From Sulfitobacter sp. 20_GPM-1509m (lineage in GTDB: Bacteria > Pseudomonadota > Alphaproteobacteria > Rhodobacterales > Rhodobacteraceae), in the NCBI RefSeq assembly GCF_000620505.1, contig NZ_JIBC01000014.1, forward strand, positions 1 through 64,000: a stretch of 64,000 bases of DNA. The letters run 5' to 3'. Below the pieces are notes generated by a model. It saw only the letters and a program-made list of their open reading frames with translations, was not told the DNA's origin and did not search any database. This document shows, piece after piece, positions 49,846 to 59,122 of the stretch (positions are counted from its first letter, which is position 1; the number at the start of each line of letters is the position of its first letter). Made by a program: the position numbers and the translations under genes.

Positions 49846-51024
49846 TCACCGTGCGAGGTCGACCCAGACAAGGCGGTGGCGGCTGGCCGTGGCAACGGTT
49901 TCGGCCAGCGGATCGGCAGACAGCGGCCACAGCACGCCGCTGTCTGTGACAGTCCAGTCAGAGGAGGGCAGGACATAGTCGGCGCGTAGGTTGCCCGGTG
50001 TCGGATCGTCCCAGTCTGCGGTGTCGGTGGCATCGCCTCCCGCTGCCGCACCGGCGCTGGTGGGGGCCGGATCGGTCAGGCGCGGATCGTCCAGCAGCGC
50101 GCGCATCACATGGCGGTGGCCGTCGCCCGCGTCGGGGTCCAGATTGGCATCGCCCAACAGCACAAGGCGGTCGGTGACCACCGGGCCGAAAGCGCCGTCC
50201 AGATAGAGCTGCCAGAACCGCGTTTCATCGGCGTTGCGCAGGCCGTTGCGGTCCTCGGGGCCGTCAAAGACGGGCGGGGTGGCGTGATAGGTCAGCAGGG
50301 TGATGCGGCCAGTGTCCGGCACATCTATGGGGACGACCCAGTGGCCGGTGGTGGAGAGGCGCTGGGCGGCTTGTGCCTCGGCGCTGGGAAATGGGCCCGC
50401 GTCCGTGCGGGGCAGGGTGGCGTCCGGCAGATCGGTCCACAGCAGTCCAGAGAAGTCGCGCACATCGTCGCGGGCCACCGGGTAACGCGAGAGGATTGCC
50501 ATGCCGCCCTGACCCGAGAATGCGCCAAAGCCCTGCGCATCGCGTTGCCCGCCCAGACGGCCATCGCCGTCCATATCCAGCCCCGTGGCCATGCCCGTGT
50601 TGGGGCGCAGTGCAAACTGGTGAGGATAGTGCAGGCCCCTGGCCTCGAGCGCCTTGGCAAAGGCAGCCAGTGCCGCGCCGGTCAGGTCATAGTCGAACCC
50701 CTGCAACGCCACGATGTCGGGCCGCGCGTGGATCAGAACAGTGATCACCGCGTTGATCTGTGTATCCTCGCCACCAGTGATGTCACGCAACAGCAACCCG
50801 GGGCCCCTGCGGGCCAGTTCGGTATTGTAGGTGGCAATGCGCAGGCTGTCGGCAACTGCGGGCAGGGCCATGAGCGCAAGGGCGCAGACCCAGGGGATCA
50901 GGCGACTTGGTAGTCGCTTTCCGCTTCGCGGGCATAGCTGCGACGGCGCTTTTCCTCGATCATGTGGGCGACCTTGCCCATCGCGATGCCGCGCATCAGA
51001 AGGCTGGCGGGTAAAAAGGCCCAT
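49846..51024 (-). CDS. Endonuclease/exonuclease/phosphatase-family exported protein
   Basis: A protein of the EEP fold: RIATYNTELARRGPG, ARPDIVALQGFDYD, MAILSRYPV, LTYHATPPVFDGPEDR (HATPP in place of HLxxPP), LLGDANLDP and a C-terminal DYVLPS...SRHRLVWVDL with the final histidine. The metal and catalytic residues are present, so it is probably a secreted phosphatase or nuclease. The start is unclear: the signal peptide coded from about 50901 (LIPWVCALALMALPAVADS) has only a CTG there, overlapping the upstream stop as CTGA; the first in-frame ATG is at 51024, deep in the previous gene. Confidence 0.75.
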   Translation of the reverse strand: MGLFTRQPSDARHRDGQGRPHDRGKAPSQLCPRSGKRLPSRLIPWVCALALMALPAVADSLRIATYNTELARRGPGLLLRDITGGEDTQINAVITVLIHARPDIVALQGFDYDLTGAALAAFAKALEARGLHYPHQFALRPNTGMATGLDMDGDGRLGGQRDAQGFGAFSGQGGMAILSRYPVARDDVRDFSGLLWTDLPDATLPRTDAGPFPSAEAQAAQRLSTTGHWVVPIDVPDTGRITLLTYHATPPVFDGPEDRNGLRNADETRFWQLYLDGAFGPVVTDRLVLLGDANLDPDAGDGHRHVMRALLDDPRLTDPAPTSAGAAAGGDATDTADWDDPTPGNLRADYVLPSSDWTVTDSGVLWPLSADPLAETVATASRHRLVWVDLAR

Positions 51025-51740
51025 AGGGTCATCGTCCAGATCAGGGTTTGCGGTTCATGCAATGTAATCGGACCTATCACCTGAGACGCCAGTTTGGCCA
51101 CTGCAGGCAATACGAAGGGCAGCAAAATACCCAGAACCATGTTGATCCGTGCATCGCGCTGCAACCGGGTCAACGCGTCGCCGCCTGCGGTCGGGTCGAA
51201 CAGCGGCAGGTTGATCCAGACGTTGAATGCGCCGTTGCGCGACGACGGCCAGCCGAACAGGCGCACCATCAGAACGAAAATGCCGCATGTGAACAGCGCG
51301 ATCAGATAGCTGAGCCCGGCGGCGGCGCGCACGATGCGCAAGGATGCTTCGGGCAATTCGGGAGGCAGGGCCAGAACCACAAGACGTACAGGTGAAAACG
51401 GGAAGTCGAGCACTTGTCCCACCAGACGCGCAACCGAAGTCGTGGCGCCGGTCATCAATGTGGGTTGCGTCAAGCCCGAGCAGATCACGGTCAGAAGGAA
51501 GACAGTGACAAAGGCCCCGCAGAACCGCAGGCGGTTCAATGGGGGTGCGTTGCGGAATTCAATGATGGACGGAAAGTTCGAGTTGTATTCGATGAACACA
51601 AGAAAGGCGGCCAACAGGGCAACAAGCAGAATGATCTGCGTGGTGTCAGCAGACACCCCCGGCAGCATCAGCGCCGGAGTGGCAATCATCAATGCCACCA
51701 AGAGACCGCGCATGGCGGCACCTGTCAGTCGTGCTATCAC
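50898..51740 (-). CDS. Multi-helix membrane protein of unknown function
   Basis: A 280-residue protein with about six hydrophobic segments (residues 10-30, 35-50, 73-93, 112-122, 137-160, 197-220 and 238-255 by eye). The cytoplasmic tail is charged (KVAHMIEEKRRRSYAREAES). I do not recognise a named family, though such proteins recur in Roseobacter genomes next to the EEP-type gene. Its stop codon overlaps the presumed start of that gene, so the two may act together at the membrane. Confidence 0.72.
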   Translation of the reverse strand: MIARLTGAAMRGLLVALMIATPALMLPGVSADTTQIILLVALLAAFLVFIEYNSNFPSIIEFRNAPPLNRLRFCGAFVTVFLLTVICSGLTQPTLMTGATTSVARLVGQVLDFPFSPVRLVVLALPPELPEASLRIVRAAAGLSYLIALFTCGIFVLMVRLFGWPSSRNGAFNVWINLPLFDPTAGGDALTRLQRDARINMVLGILLPFVLPAVAKLASQVIGPITLHEPQTLIWTMTLWAFLPASLLMRGIAMGKVAHMIEEKRRRSYAREAESDYQVA

Positions 51741-52053
51741 TTCTCGTTCCCTTCAAACTGGCCAGACGCGATACGTTGCCGCGAACTTGTTCCAACTTGA
51801 TTCCACCGTTTGTGGCGGCTTGCCTCATTATTGCCCGATTTGTGCCTTGTTTCACTGGTCGGCTCAAGTTCAGCTTAAACCAAACGTAAAACTTAAGGCA
51901 TTTTGTGGGAAAAGGTGGTGCCATCTTGCATCATAAATAAGACGCAATCTGGGCATTGTAGCACATGTTGTGTCCAATCCTTCCAGGCCACATAAAAAGG
52001 GCCGCAAGCATTGCTTGCAGCCCCGAAATTTCGTGCATCGTGAACTTCAGGTC
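51741..52053. other. Gap between leuD terminator and the membrane-protein gene
   Basis: A 313-bp region. The right part holds the leuD terminator; the left part is comparatively AT-rich and probably carries the promoter of the leftward membrane-protein/EEP pair. No gene seen. Confidence 0.45.
51999..52023 (-). terminator. Rho-independent terminator of leuD
   Basis: On the minus strand GGGCTGCAAGC, loop AAT, GCTTGCGGCCC (11 bp, one T-G pair) is followed by TTTTTATG. It lies 30 bp after the leuD stop. Confidence 0.85.
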
Positions 52054-52659
52054 TCAGACCCAGGGGCGCTCGGCGCTTGTTTTCGCTTCGTAGTTGGCGA
52101 TGTCGTCGGCCTTGGCCATGGTCAGGCCGATGTCGTCCAGACCTTCCATCAGGCAATGTTTCTTGAAGGGGTCGACGTCAAAGCTGATGACTTCGCCATC
52201 CGAAGTGGTGATCGTTTGCGCACCAAGGTCGACGGTCATCCGCGCGTTCGATCCTTTTTCGGCGTCCTTCATCAGCAGGTCGACCTGCTCCTGGGGCAGG
52301 GCGATGGGCAGGATGCCGTTCTTGAAGCAGTTGTTGAAAAAGATGTCGGCAAAGCTGGGGGCGATGACGCAGCGAATGCCAAAGTCCTTGATCGCCCAGG
52401 GCGCGTGTTCCCGGCTGGAGCCACAGCCGAAGTTGTCGCCCGTGACCAGGATTTCAGTGTTGCGGTAGGCGTCCTTGTTCAGCACGAAATCGGGGATCTC
52501 GTTGCGGTCGTCGTCATAGCGCATCTCGTCAAAGAGGTTCACGCCAAGGCCGGACCGTTTGATCGTCTTCAGGAAGTTCTTGGGGATGATCATGTCGGTG
52601 TCGATGTTGATCATCGGCATCGGGGCTGCAACCCCAGTGATTGTTTCGAACTTGTCCAT
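52054..52659 (-). CDS. leuD: 3-isopropylmalate dehydratase small subunit
   Basis: A 201-residue subunit that forms, with LeuC, the isomerase converting 2- to 3-isopropylmalate. Motifs: [40 protein letters not shown] and [20 protein letters not shown]. The start overlaps no gene; AAGGACACC lies before it. A strong terminator follows. It is separated from leuC by one glycosyltransferase-like gene. Confidence 0.96.
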   Translation of the reverse strand: MDKFETITGVAAPMPMINIDTDMIIPKNFLKTIKRSGLGVNLFDEMRYDDDRNEIPDFVLNKDAYRNTEILVTGDNFGCGSSREHAPWAIKDFGIRCVIAPSFADIFFNNCFKNGILPIALPQEQVDLLMKDAEKGSNARMTVDLGAQTITTSDGEVISFDVDPFKKHCLMEGLDDIGLTMAKADDIANYEAKTSAERPWV

Positions 52660-52670
52660 ATCTGGTGTCC

Positions 52671-53486
52671 TTATGTCTGTCTGAAGGGTTTGCCGCCAAA
52701 GTCATGTTTGACCAGTGCGGCGATGTTGGCAATGAAAGAGCCTGCGTAGGGAATGTTGCGCCGATGGGCTGCGCGGATGCGGCTGGCGTACAGGTGGATG
52801 CATTGCGTGTCGTCGCGCAGCCACCCCTCCACGCCGCCGTAGGGGTTGAAGTAGATATCTGCCATCGACCAATGCACCGGATTCAGCACATGGCGCGGCA
52901 GCACGTGTTCGATCTCGCCGGTTTCGGTCAGCGCCCAGGTCAGTGCCTGCGGGCCGAAAACCGGCGGCACCAATTGCGCGGCCCCCAGCAGCTGTTCGCC
53001 TGCGGGCAGCGCCTCCAGCTTTTTGCGATGCGCCCGCTTTAGCCATGGCGGGACAAAGCCGGGGTCGTTCAGCCGGTTCAGCAGCAAGGCCAGCGCCGCG
53101 CTGTCTTTTGGCAGGCGCAGCACCGCGTTGTTCACCGTGGTGGGCGATTCGTATCCGACCAGATAGCCGTCTTTCGGTGTCAAAGGCCGGTGGCACAGGC
53201 AATCGGTGTCCACCCATGTCAGGTCGGTGTCCTGAACCATGTGCAGGCGGAACAGATCGGCAAAGACCGTGGGCGTGACCCGCCTCATAAGCTCATCCGA
53301 ATAATGATAGACCTCGGACGCATGGCGCAGCGTGACACCCTCGATCTGCGGATCAGGCAGGTCGTGGGTGTGGAACAGGGTCACGGGATGGCCGTGGTGG
53401 GCAAAGCTGCGCAAGGCCAGAAGGTCCAGCCAGCGCAGTTCCGTGCCGACCCAAAGCGAGCCGATAGGGGTATCGGCGGCGCTCAT
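52671..53486 (-). CDS. Glycosyltransferase-like protein inserted between leuC and leuD
   Basis: A 271-residue soluble protein. [20 protein letters not shown] and [20 protein letters not shown] are typical of GT32-like/alpha-1,4-galactosyltransferase-type folds, and [13 protein letters not shown] supplies a DxD-like metal motif. It would transfer a sugar from a nucleotide donor to a surface polymer. It ends 11 bp before the leuD start and lies in the same direction as leuC, so it may be co-transcribed with the leucine genes despite no obvious link. Confidence 0.72.
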   Translation of the reverse strand: MSAADTPIGSLWVGTELRWLDLLALRSFAHHGHPVTLFHTHDLPDPQIEGVTLRHASEVYHYSDELMRRVTPTVFADLFRLHMVQDTDLTWVDTDCLCHRPLTPKDGYLVGYESPTTVNNAVLRLPKDSAALALLLNRLNDPGFVPPWLKRAHRKKLEALPAGEQLLGAAQLVPPVFGPQALTWALTETGEIEHVLPRHVLNPVHWSMADIYFNPYGGVEGWLRDDTQCIHLYASRIRAAHRRNIPYAGSFIANIAALVKHDFGGKPFRQT

Positions 53487-53591
53487 GTACGGGCGGTGTC
53501 CTGTTGTGGATGAAGGCGCTGCATCACGCGGGCTTCCTTTGGCGGGTGGCCGGGCGACCCCGTGTGGAACGGGGCCGCCAAGTCCACTGGC

Positions 53592-55007
53592 TTACATCAG
53601 GTCGCGCACGTCGGTCAGCCGGCCTGTGATCGCCGCAGCCGCTGCCATCGCGGGCGACATCAGGTGGGTGCGTCCGCCCCGACCCTGACGGCCTTCGAAG
53701 TTGCGGTTGGACGTGGCCGCACAGCGTTCGCCGGGGCTGAGCTGGTCGGGGTTCATCGCCAGACACATCGAGCAACCGGCCAGACGCCATTCAAAACCCG
53801 CATCCTTGAAGATGTCGGCCAGACCCTCCTCTTCGGCCTGTGCGCGCACCAGACCGGAGCCGGGCACGATCATCGCGCGCATGCCGTCCTTGATCTTCTT
53901 GCCCTTCAGGATCGCGGCCGCGGCGCGCAGGTCCTCGATGCGGCCGTTGGTGCACGAGCCGATAAAGACGGTGTCGATTTCGACTTCGCTCAGCGGTGTG
54001 CCCGGTGTCAGGCCCATATAGTCCAGCGACCGTTGTGCCGCGTCGACCTTGCCGCCTTTGAAATCGCTGGCCGAGGGCACGTTCGCCGTGATCGGCAGAA
54101 CATCCTCGGGCGAAGTGCCCCATGTCACGACCGGGGCGATGTCTTCGCCTTTCAGGGTGATGACCTTGTCCCAATGGGCGTCCTCATCCGAGAACAGGGT
54201 TTTCCACCATGTGACTGCAGCTTCCCACTCTGCACCCTTGGGAGCGTGGGGGCGGCCCATGCAGTATTCAAAGGTCTTTTCGTCAGGCGCGATAAGGCCC
54301 GCGCGTGCGCCGCCTTCGATCGCCATGTTGCAGACGGTCATGCGGCCTTCCATCGACAGGTCGCGGATCGCTTCGCCGCAATATTCGATGACATAGCCGG
54401 TGCCGCCGGCGGTGCCGGTGACGCCGATGACCGACAGGGTGATGTCCTTGGCCGTAACACCGGGGCGCAGTTTGCCGGTGATCTCGACCTTCATGTTCTT
54501 GGACTTTTTCTGGATCAGCGTTTGCGTCGCCAGAACGTGCTCGACCTCGGATGTGCCGATGCCGTGGGCCAGCGCACCGAATGCGCCGTGGGTTGCCGTG
54601 TGGCTGTCACCGCAGACCACGGTCATGCCGGGCAGGGTCCAGCCCTGTTCGGGGCCGACGATGTGCACGATGCCCTGACGCACGTCGGACACGGGGTAAT
54701 AGTGAATGCCAAAGTCCTTGGCGTTCTTGTCCAGCGCCTCGACCTGGATACGGCTTTCTTCGTTCATCCCGCCGTTGGCGCGGTCCAGCGTGGTGGGCAC
54801 GTTGTGGTCGGGCACAGCAATGGTCTGCTGAGGCTTGCGCACGGTGCGGTTGGTCATGCGCAGACCTTCGAACGCCTGCGGGCTGGTCACTTCGTGAACC
54901 AGGTGGCGGTCGATATAAAGCAGGCAGGTGCCGTCGTCGGCCTCGTGGGCGACGTGGGCATCCCAGATCTTGTCATAAAGCGTTTTTGCGGATTTCGTAG
55001 GGGACAT
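53592..55007 (-). CDS. leuC: 3-isopropylmalate dehydratase large subunit
   Basis: A 471-residue iron-sulfur aconitase-family enzyme. It begins [20 protein letters not shown]. DYHxPT-like region is VPDHNVPTT; the [4Fe-4S] cysteines are in [16 protein letters not shown] and [20 protein letters not shown]; the C terminus [20 protein letters not shown] is conserved. It pairs with LeuD. Length fits the family. The start at 55007 has GAGAGGTCC upstream. Confidence 0.96.
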   Translation of the reverse strand: MSPTKSAKTLYDKIWDAHVAHEADDGTCLLYIDRHLVHEVTSPQAFEGLRMTNRTVRKPQQTIAVPDHNVPTTLDRANGGMNEESRIQVEALDKNAKDFGIHYYPVSDVRQGIVHIVGPEQGWTLPGMTVVCGDSHTATHGAFGALAHGIGTSEVEHVLATQTLIQKKSKNMKVEITGKLRPGVTAKDITLSVIGVTGTAGGTGYVIEYCGEAIRDLSMEGRMTVCNMAIEGGARAGLIAPDEKTFEYCMGRPHAPKGAEWEAAVTWWKTLFSDEDAHWDKVITLKGEDIAPVVTWGTSPEDVLPITANVPSASDFKGGKVDAAQRSLDYMGLTPGTPLSEVEIDTVFIGSCTNGRIEDLRAAAAILKGKKIKDGMRAMIVPGSGLVRAQAEEEGLADIFKDAGFEWRLAGCSMCLAMNPDQLSPGERCAATSNRNFEGRQGRGGRTHLMSPAMAAAAAITGRLTDVRDLM

Positions 55008-55332
55008 GAGGGACCTCTCCCGTATTTTGGATGCAGAAATGGCGTGGGGTTCGGGTGTGTGCGACGTTATAGTCGCGCCAGCACCGCGTGGGTCGCCCCG
55101 AAGAAGCGTTCGCGCAGCCGTGCGCGGTCGTCGATGTTAAAAAGACGTTTCATGGGCGAAGAGATACGCGCATGTCCCTTGTGGTGCAAGGTGGACTAAC
55201 AAAATCTGCGCCGATCCCCGAATGCCCGGCATTTGGTCCCAACCGCAGCATAACAGGGCAATTCGGTCATCGTGTTTGGCTTGCGCCGCATTGCGTCTAA
55301 GTGCAACCTGAACGCCAACGCTGGGAGTGCGC
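55008..55332. other. Upstream region of leuC
   Basis: It carries the divergent promoters of leuC and the MscS gene. A short frame at 55067-55153 (minus) is described separately. No terminator or riboswitch-like structure was recognised by eye. Confidence 0.4.
55067..55153 (-). CDS. Possible 28-residue peptide upstream of leuC
   Basis: From the ATG at 55153: [20 protein letters not shown] then THAVLARL-stop, 59 bp before the leuC start. It is arginine-rich, with four leucines. No ribosome site is evident, and no tandem leucine codons of the kind seen in classic leu leaders are present. It may be a chance frame. Confidence 0.25.
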   Translation of the reverse strand: MKRLFNIDDRARLRERFFGATHAVLARL

Positions 55333-56751
55333 ATGGAGAACACCACCGAGAAGGGAGCCAAGTTCGGGTTGGATCTGCTGGAAGCTATTCGGATCTCGGC
55401 AGGTACGGTTCAGTCCTTCCTTGTCAGCTTGATGCAACCTGGTTGGCGGCTCTATCAGGTGCTGATCATCCTCGGGCTGGCGGTGCTGTGCTATGGCCTG
55501 CACAAGTTCTCGGGGCATCTTCTGCAAAACTGGGTGCGCTCGCGCGAAGGCTGGAAGGCCTGGCAATTGCGCATGATCGTGCAGATCCGGCGGAGGTTGG
55601 GGCTGTTGTGGTATGCGCTGCTGGGCTGGTCGGTCTGGTTGGTGATGCAAGAGGTCACATGGCCTTCGCGTTCCTATCTGATCGGGTTGGCGGCAACGCT
55701 GGCGACAGCCTGGGCCTTCATCGGCTTTTCAGCACGGCTTGTGCGCAACCGGTTCCTGCGGCGGGCGGTGACCTGGGGCCTGTGGATATACGTCACGCTG
55801 TTTTACCTGAACATTTCTGACGAAGTGTCGCTGTTTCTGGATCGGATCGCGATCTCGGTCGGTGACTTCCGGCTGTCCCTGCTCACGCTGATTGTCGCGG
55901 CCGTGGTGATCGGCACATTGTTTACGCTGGCGCGGCTGGTCAGCAACACAACCGCTGCGACGATCCGCAAGAACGAAGATATCAGCCCTTCGATGCAAGT
56001 GCTTGCGGTCAAGGGCGTGCAGATTGGCCTGTACGGTTTTGCCTTTTTCGCAGGGATCAAGGCCGTTGGCATCGACCTGACCGGTCTTGCCGTCCTGACC
56101 GGTGCCATCGGTGTGGGTTTGGGCTTTGGTCTGCAAAAGGTGATTTCGAACCTCGTGTCGGGCGTGATCATCCTGTTGGACAAGTCGATCAAGCCCGGGG
56201 ACGTGATCAGCCTTGGCGATACCTTTGGATGGATTCAGACGCTGGGCGCGCGCTATGCCTCGGTCGTGACGCGGGACGGCAAGGAATACCTGATCCCGAA
56301 CGAAGACCTGATCACGGGTCAGGTGGTGAACTGGTCGCACTCCAATGATTTTGTGCGGTTGGACATCTATTTTGGCACATCTTACGACGATGATCCGCAT
56401 GAGGTGCGCAGGCTGGCCATCGAGGCCGCCAAAAGCGCCGACCGCGTGCTGAGCCACCGGCCGCCTGTCTGCCATGTCGTGGGATTCGGCGACAGCAGTG
56501 TGGATTACATCCTGCGCTTCTGGATCAAGGACCCCACAGGCGGGCTGACCAACATTCGCGGGAATGTCTATCTGGCGCTGTGGGACATCTTCAAGGAAAA
56601 CAACATCTCTATTCCCTTCCCGCAGCGCGAGGTGCGGATGCTGGGCAGCACGGGCAAGCAGAATTTCGGCGACGACGCCCCTGCGCCCGCGCCGGAGGAA
56701 GATGCGCCTGCGGAAAAGGACGACAAGGCGCCCGATACCTCGTTCGGTTAG
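55333..56751 (+). CDS. Mechanosensitive ion channel, MscS family
   Basis: A 472-residue membrane protein. Several N-terminal helices precede the MscS pore region: GLAVLTGAIGVGLGFGLQKV (TM3, glycine/alanine-rich) then ISNLVSGVIILLDKSIKPGD, a typical post-pore beta domain (GWIQTLGARYASVVTRDGKE) and the C-terminal alpha/beta cage. The last 30 residues are proline/alanine/acidic and likely disordered. It releases solutes on hypo-osmotic shock. ATG 55333 follows GGGAG; a GTG two codons upstream is possible. Confidence 0.92.
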   Translation: MENTTEKGAKFGLDLLEAIRISAGTVQSFLVSLMQPGWRLYQVLIILGLAVLCYGLHKFSGHLLQNWVRSREGWKAWQLRMIVQIRRRLGLLWYALLGWSVWLVMQEVTWPSRSYLIGLAATLATAWAFIGFSARLVRNRFLRRAVTWGLWIYVTLFYLNISDEVSLFLDRIAISVGDFRLSLLTLIVAAVVIGTLFTLARLVSNTTAATIRKNEDISPSMQVLAVKGVQIGLYGFAFFAGIKAVGIDLTGLAVLTGAIGVGLGFGLQKVISNLVSGVIILLDKSIKPGDVISLGDTFGWIQTLGARYASVVTRDGKEYLIPNEDLITGQVVNWSHSNDFVRLDIYFGTSYDDDPHEVRRLAIEAAKSADRVLSHRPPVCHVVGFGDSSVDYILRFWIKDPTGGLTNIRGNVYLALWDIFKENNISIPFPQREVRMLGSTGKQNFGDDAPAPAPEEDAPAEKDDKAPDTSFG

Positions 56752-57971
56752 TCCAGTGACAGCGCCTCTAGCGCCGCCTGGTTGCCGCCCTTGGCTGCCA
56801 GCTTGAGATATTTCAGATATGCTTTGGGGTCGGGGTCCAGACCGCTGTCACCGATGTAAAGCTGCGCCAGCACAAAGGCGGCAGAGGCATCGCCGGTCAG
56901 GGCGGCTTTTTCCAGAAAGGACTTGGCCTGCAGGGGATCGCCCGCACCCAGCGTACCGTCCACCAGCCATTGCCCATAGATGCGCTGGGCGGGAGGATAG
57001 CCTGCCTCGGCGGCGTCCAGCAGCAGCGCGCGGCCACGCTCTATATCGTCCGCGCCAGTGCCGCGCTCAATCAGCATCCGGCCCAGCGAATAGCCGCTGA
57101 CCATGTCGCCCAAGGCCGTCCCCTGTTCCAGAAGTTCGTGGGCGGCAGCAAGGTCGCGAATGGTATAGGTGCCCGTGCCATAGAGTGTCGCAAGGGCATT
57201 GTAGGCGATCGGATAGTGGTCATCGCGGGCAGCTTTGGTCAGCAACTCGAACGCGCGGGAATCGCCCCCTTTGTCATAGGCACGGCCCAGCTCGTAGCGG
57301 ATACGCGGCAGCACATCGCCCGCGGCATAGGCGTTCAGGCAGGCAGTTGTGGCGGTATCGGCGTCCATATCATCCCAGGCCACACCCGGCACAGGTGATT
57401 CGCCGTCATAGGGGTGTGCCGCCGCCGCGTCACAGGCGGCGATCCATTCGTCGCGCACCTCGGGTCCGCCTGCGCTGATTTTCTGAGCCTCGCGGGCGGC
57501 GTCAACCGCAATGCGCGACCCCGCCAGCGGGAAGGTGGCCTTTTGGTCGCCTGCCTGCAGGGTCCAGTCGCGCGCGGCCTGAAACAGTTCGACATCCTCG
57601 TCCGACAGGAAAAAGCTGTAGGACACCATGCCCGGCGCCTTGGGCCGCTCGCGGCGCAGTTGATCGCCGGTGACAGTCAGCGTGCGGGCCGAGCCGTCAG
57701 TCATGGTCAGGGTCGATGTGACGCTGTCCTGAAAATCTGTTCCGGGGATAACTGCGCCTATTGCGGTGTTTTTCCCTTCGGCATCCAGCACCATGATGGC
57801 AAAGCTGAAGTCTTCGAGGATAACGCCCGCAGTGTGGACGCCTTCGTCATACAGCAGGTCGCCGGGCTGGTGATAGTGCCATTCCTCGAACACAACCTCT
57901 TGGCCAGCCGCCAGACGGGCAGCGGCACATAGCGCCAGAACGGCGCAGAAAATTCTAACGATATGCGTCAC
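56748..57971 (-). CDS. Exported Sel1-repeat protein
   Basis: A 407-residue protein with a signal peptide (residues 1-23, cleavage after LAAG). Residues about 25-160 form a separate beta-rich domain (invasion-protein-like IalB-type sequence is possible but not certain). From about 200 to the end there are Sel1/TPR-like repeats, for example SRAFELLTKAARDDHYPIAY, AAHELLEQGTALGDMVSGYS and AKSFLEKAALTGDASAAFVL. Sel1 repeats mediate protein contacts in the envelope. The 3' end overlaps the end of the MscS gene by 4 bp, tail to tail. Confidence 0.82.
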   Translation of the reverse strand: MTHIVRIFCAVLALCAAARLAAGQEVVFEEWHYHQPGDLLYDEGVHTAGVILEDFSFAIMVLDAEGKNTAIGAVIPGTDFQDSVTSTLTMTDGSARTLTVTGDQLRRERPKAPGMVSYSFFLSDEDVELFQAARDWTLQAGDQKATFPLAGSRIAVDAAREAQKISAGGPEVRDEWIAACDAAAAHPYDGESPVPGVAWDDMDADTATTACLNAYAAGDVLPRIRYELGRAYDKGGDSRAFELLTKAARDDHYPIAYNALATLYGTGTYTIRDLAAAHELLEQGTALGDMVSGYSLGRMLIERGTGADDIERGRALLLDAAEAGYPPAQRIYGQWLVDGTLGAGDPLQAKSFLEKAALTGDASAAFVLAQLYIGDSGLDPDPKAYLKYLKLAAKGGNQAALEALSLD

Positions 57972-58210
57972 CAGATTGGTCCTTGTTGCCGCGTCAGCCT
58001 AGTTTAAAGAGGGCTTGGGGCTGCGCGCAAGTTAAGCAGCATTCAGTCTGCGGTCGGGAACATGTCAGCCATGCGTTGAAATCCGCCCTTTGGCTTGCTA
58101 CCTTAAGAGCATATCCCAGCGCCGGGGACCTGACGGCGCGTATCTAGGAGGGCAATGTCCTGTCAATCCACACAACGTCGGCACCGGCTGCCGGCCACAC
58201 GGGCGCACTG

Positions 58211-58576
58211 ATGAGCGCCGCAGCACCCGAAGCAGGCAGCGATGCGCAGCTGGCTTTGATCCTTTCTTCCCTTTCCGATGACAAAGCCGAAGATGTCGTG
58301 CAGATCGACCTGCAGGGCAAGACGGCCTTTGGCGACTATATGGTCGTCTGTTCGGGCAGGTCTTCGCGTCAGGTTTCCGCCATTGCCGAAAAGCTGTTGG
58401 TGCGCCTGAAAGAGGCATTCGGCCGCCCCGCGCGGATCGAAGGCAAGGACACGGGCGACTGGGTTCTGGTCGACACGGGTGATGTGATCGTTCACGTGTT
58501 CCGTCCCGAAGTGCGCGAGTTCTACCAGCTTGAAAAGATGTGGTTGGGCACAGGCGAAACACCCGCCGCCAGCTGA
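58211..58576 (+). CDS. rsfS: Ribosome silencing factor RsfS
   Basis: A 121-residue protein (DUF143/Iojap family). LILSSLSDDKAEDVVQIDLQ, FGDYMVVCSGRSSRQVSAIA and GDWVLVDTGDVIVHVFRPEV then REFYQLEKMW are diagnostic. It binds ribosomal protein L14 and blocks subunit joining in stationary phase. It is followed 7 bp later by rlmH, the usual partner. The nadD gene often found upstream is absent. Confidence 0.95.
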   Translation: MSAAAPEAGSDAQLALILSSLSDDKAEDVVQIDLQGKTAFGDYMVVCSGRSSRQVSAIAEKLLVRLKEAFGRPARIEGKDTGDWVLVDTGDVIVHVFRPEVREFYQLEKMWLGTGETPAAS

Positions 58577-58583
58577 CGCATCT

Positions 58584-59054
58584 ATGAAAGTTCATATCGT
58601 TGCCGTGGGACGCCTGCGTGGCGGCCCCGAGGCTGATCTTATTTCCGACTATCTGACACGATTCGACCGCACCGGACGGGCTCTGAGCCTGGGTCCGGCG
58701 CAGGTCGTGGAAGTGGATGACCGCAAGGGCGGTGGCATGGCCGCCGAGGCCGAGCTGTTGCGCCGCGCGGTGCCGAAGGGCGCGTTGCTGGCGGTGATGG
58801 ACGAACGGGGGCGGGTGGAATCGTCGCCAAAGTTTGCCGAACGTCTGGCCGGATGGCGCGACGGCGGGCGGTCCGATCTGGCGCTGGTGATCGGCGGGGC
58901 TGACGGGATCGACCCGTCGCTGCGCGCCGAGGCGGATTTTGCGCTGTCCTTCGGGGCGATGGTCTGGCCGCACATGCTGGTGCGCGTGATGCTGGCCGAG
59001 CAGTTGTACCGCGCCGCGTCCATCCTGGCCGGCGCGCCCTATCATCGGGATTAG
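58584..59054 (+). CDS. rlmH: 23S rRNA pseudouridine-1915 N3-methyltransferase
   Basis: A 156-residue SPOUT methyltransferase. It begins MKVHIVAVGRLRGGPEADLI; the knotted core has LLAVMDERGR, LVIGGADGID and the C-terminal MVWPHMLVRVMLAEQLYRAA, ending GAPYHRD, all typical of RlmH. It uses S-adenosylmethionine to methylate pseudouridine 1915 in helix 69. ATG 58584 begins 7 bp after rsfS. A GC-rich stem-loop repeat follows the stop. Confidence 0.95.
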   Translation: MKVHIVAVGRLRGGPEADLISDYLTRFDRTGRALSLGPAQVVEVDDRKGGGMAAEAELLRRAVPKGALLAVMDERGRVESSPKFAERLAGWRDGGRSDLALVIGGADGIDPSLRAEADFALSFGAMVWPHMLVRVMLAEQLYRAASILAGAPYHRD

Positions 59055-59056
59055 TT

Positions 59057-59105
59057 TGGGGCTCTGCCCCCGTCCTGTAGATGCCCCCGGAAATTTTTCC
59101 GCGAG
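59057..59105. repeat. Roseobacter-type intergenic module, copy 1
   Basis: GGGGCTCTGCCCCC is a short GC-rich hairpin and is followed by GCCCCCGGAAATTTTTCCG. The arrangement matches the module at 61357-61401. It lies just after rlmH and may act as a terminator. Confidence 0.5.
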
Positions 59106-59122
59106 AGTACACTGCGTGCCGT

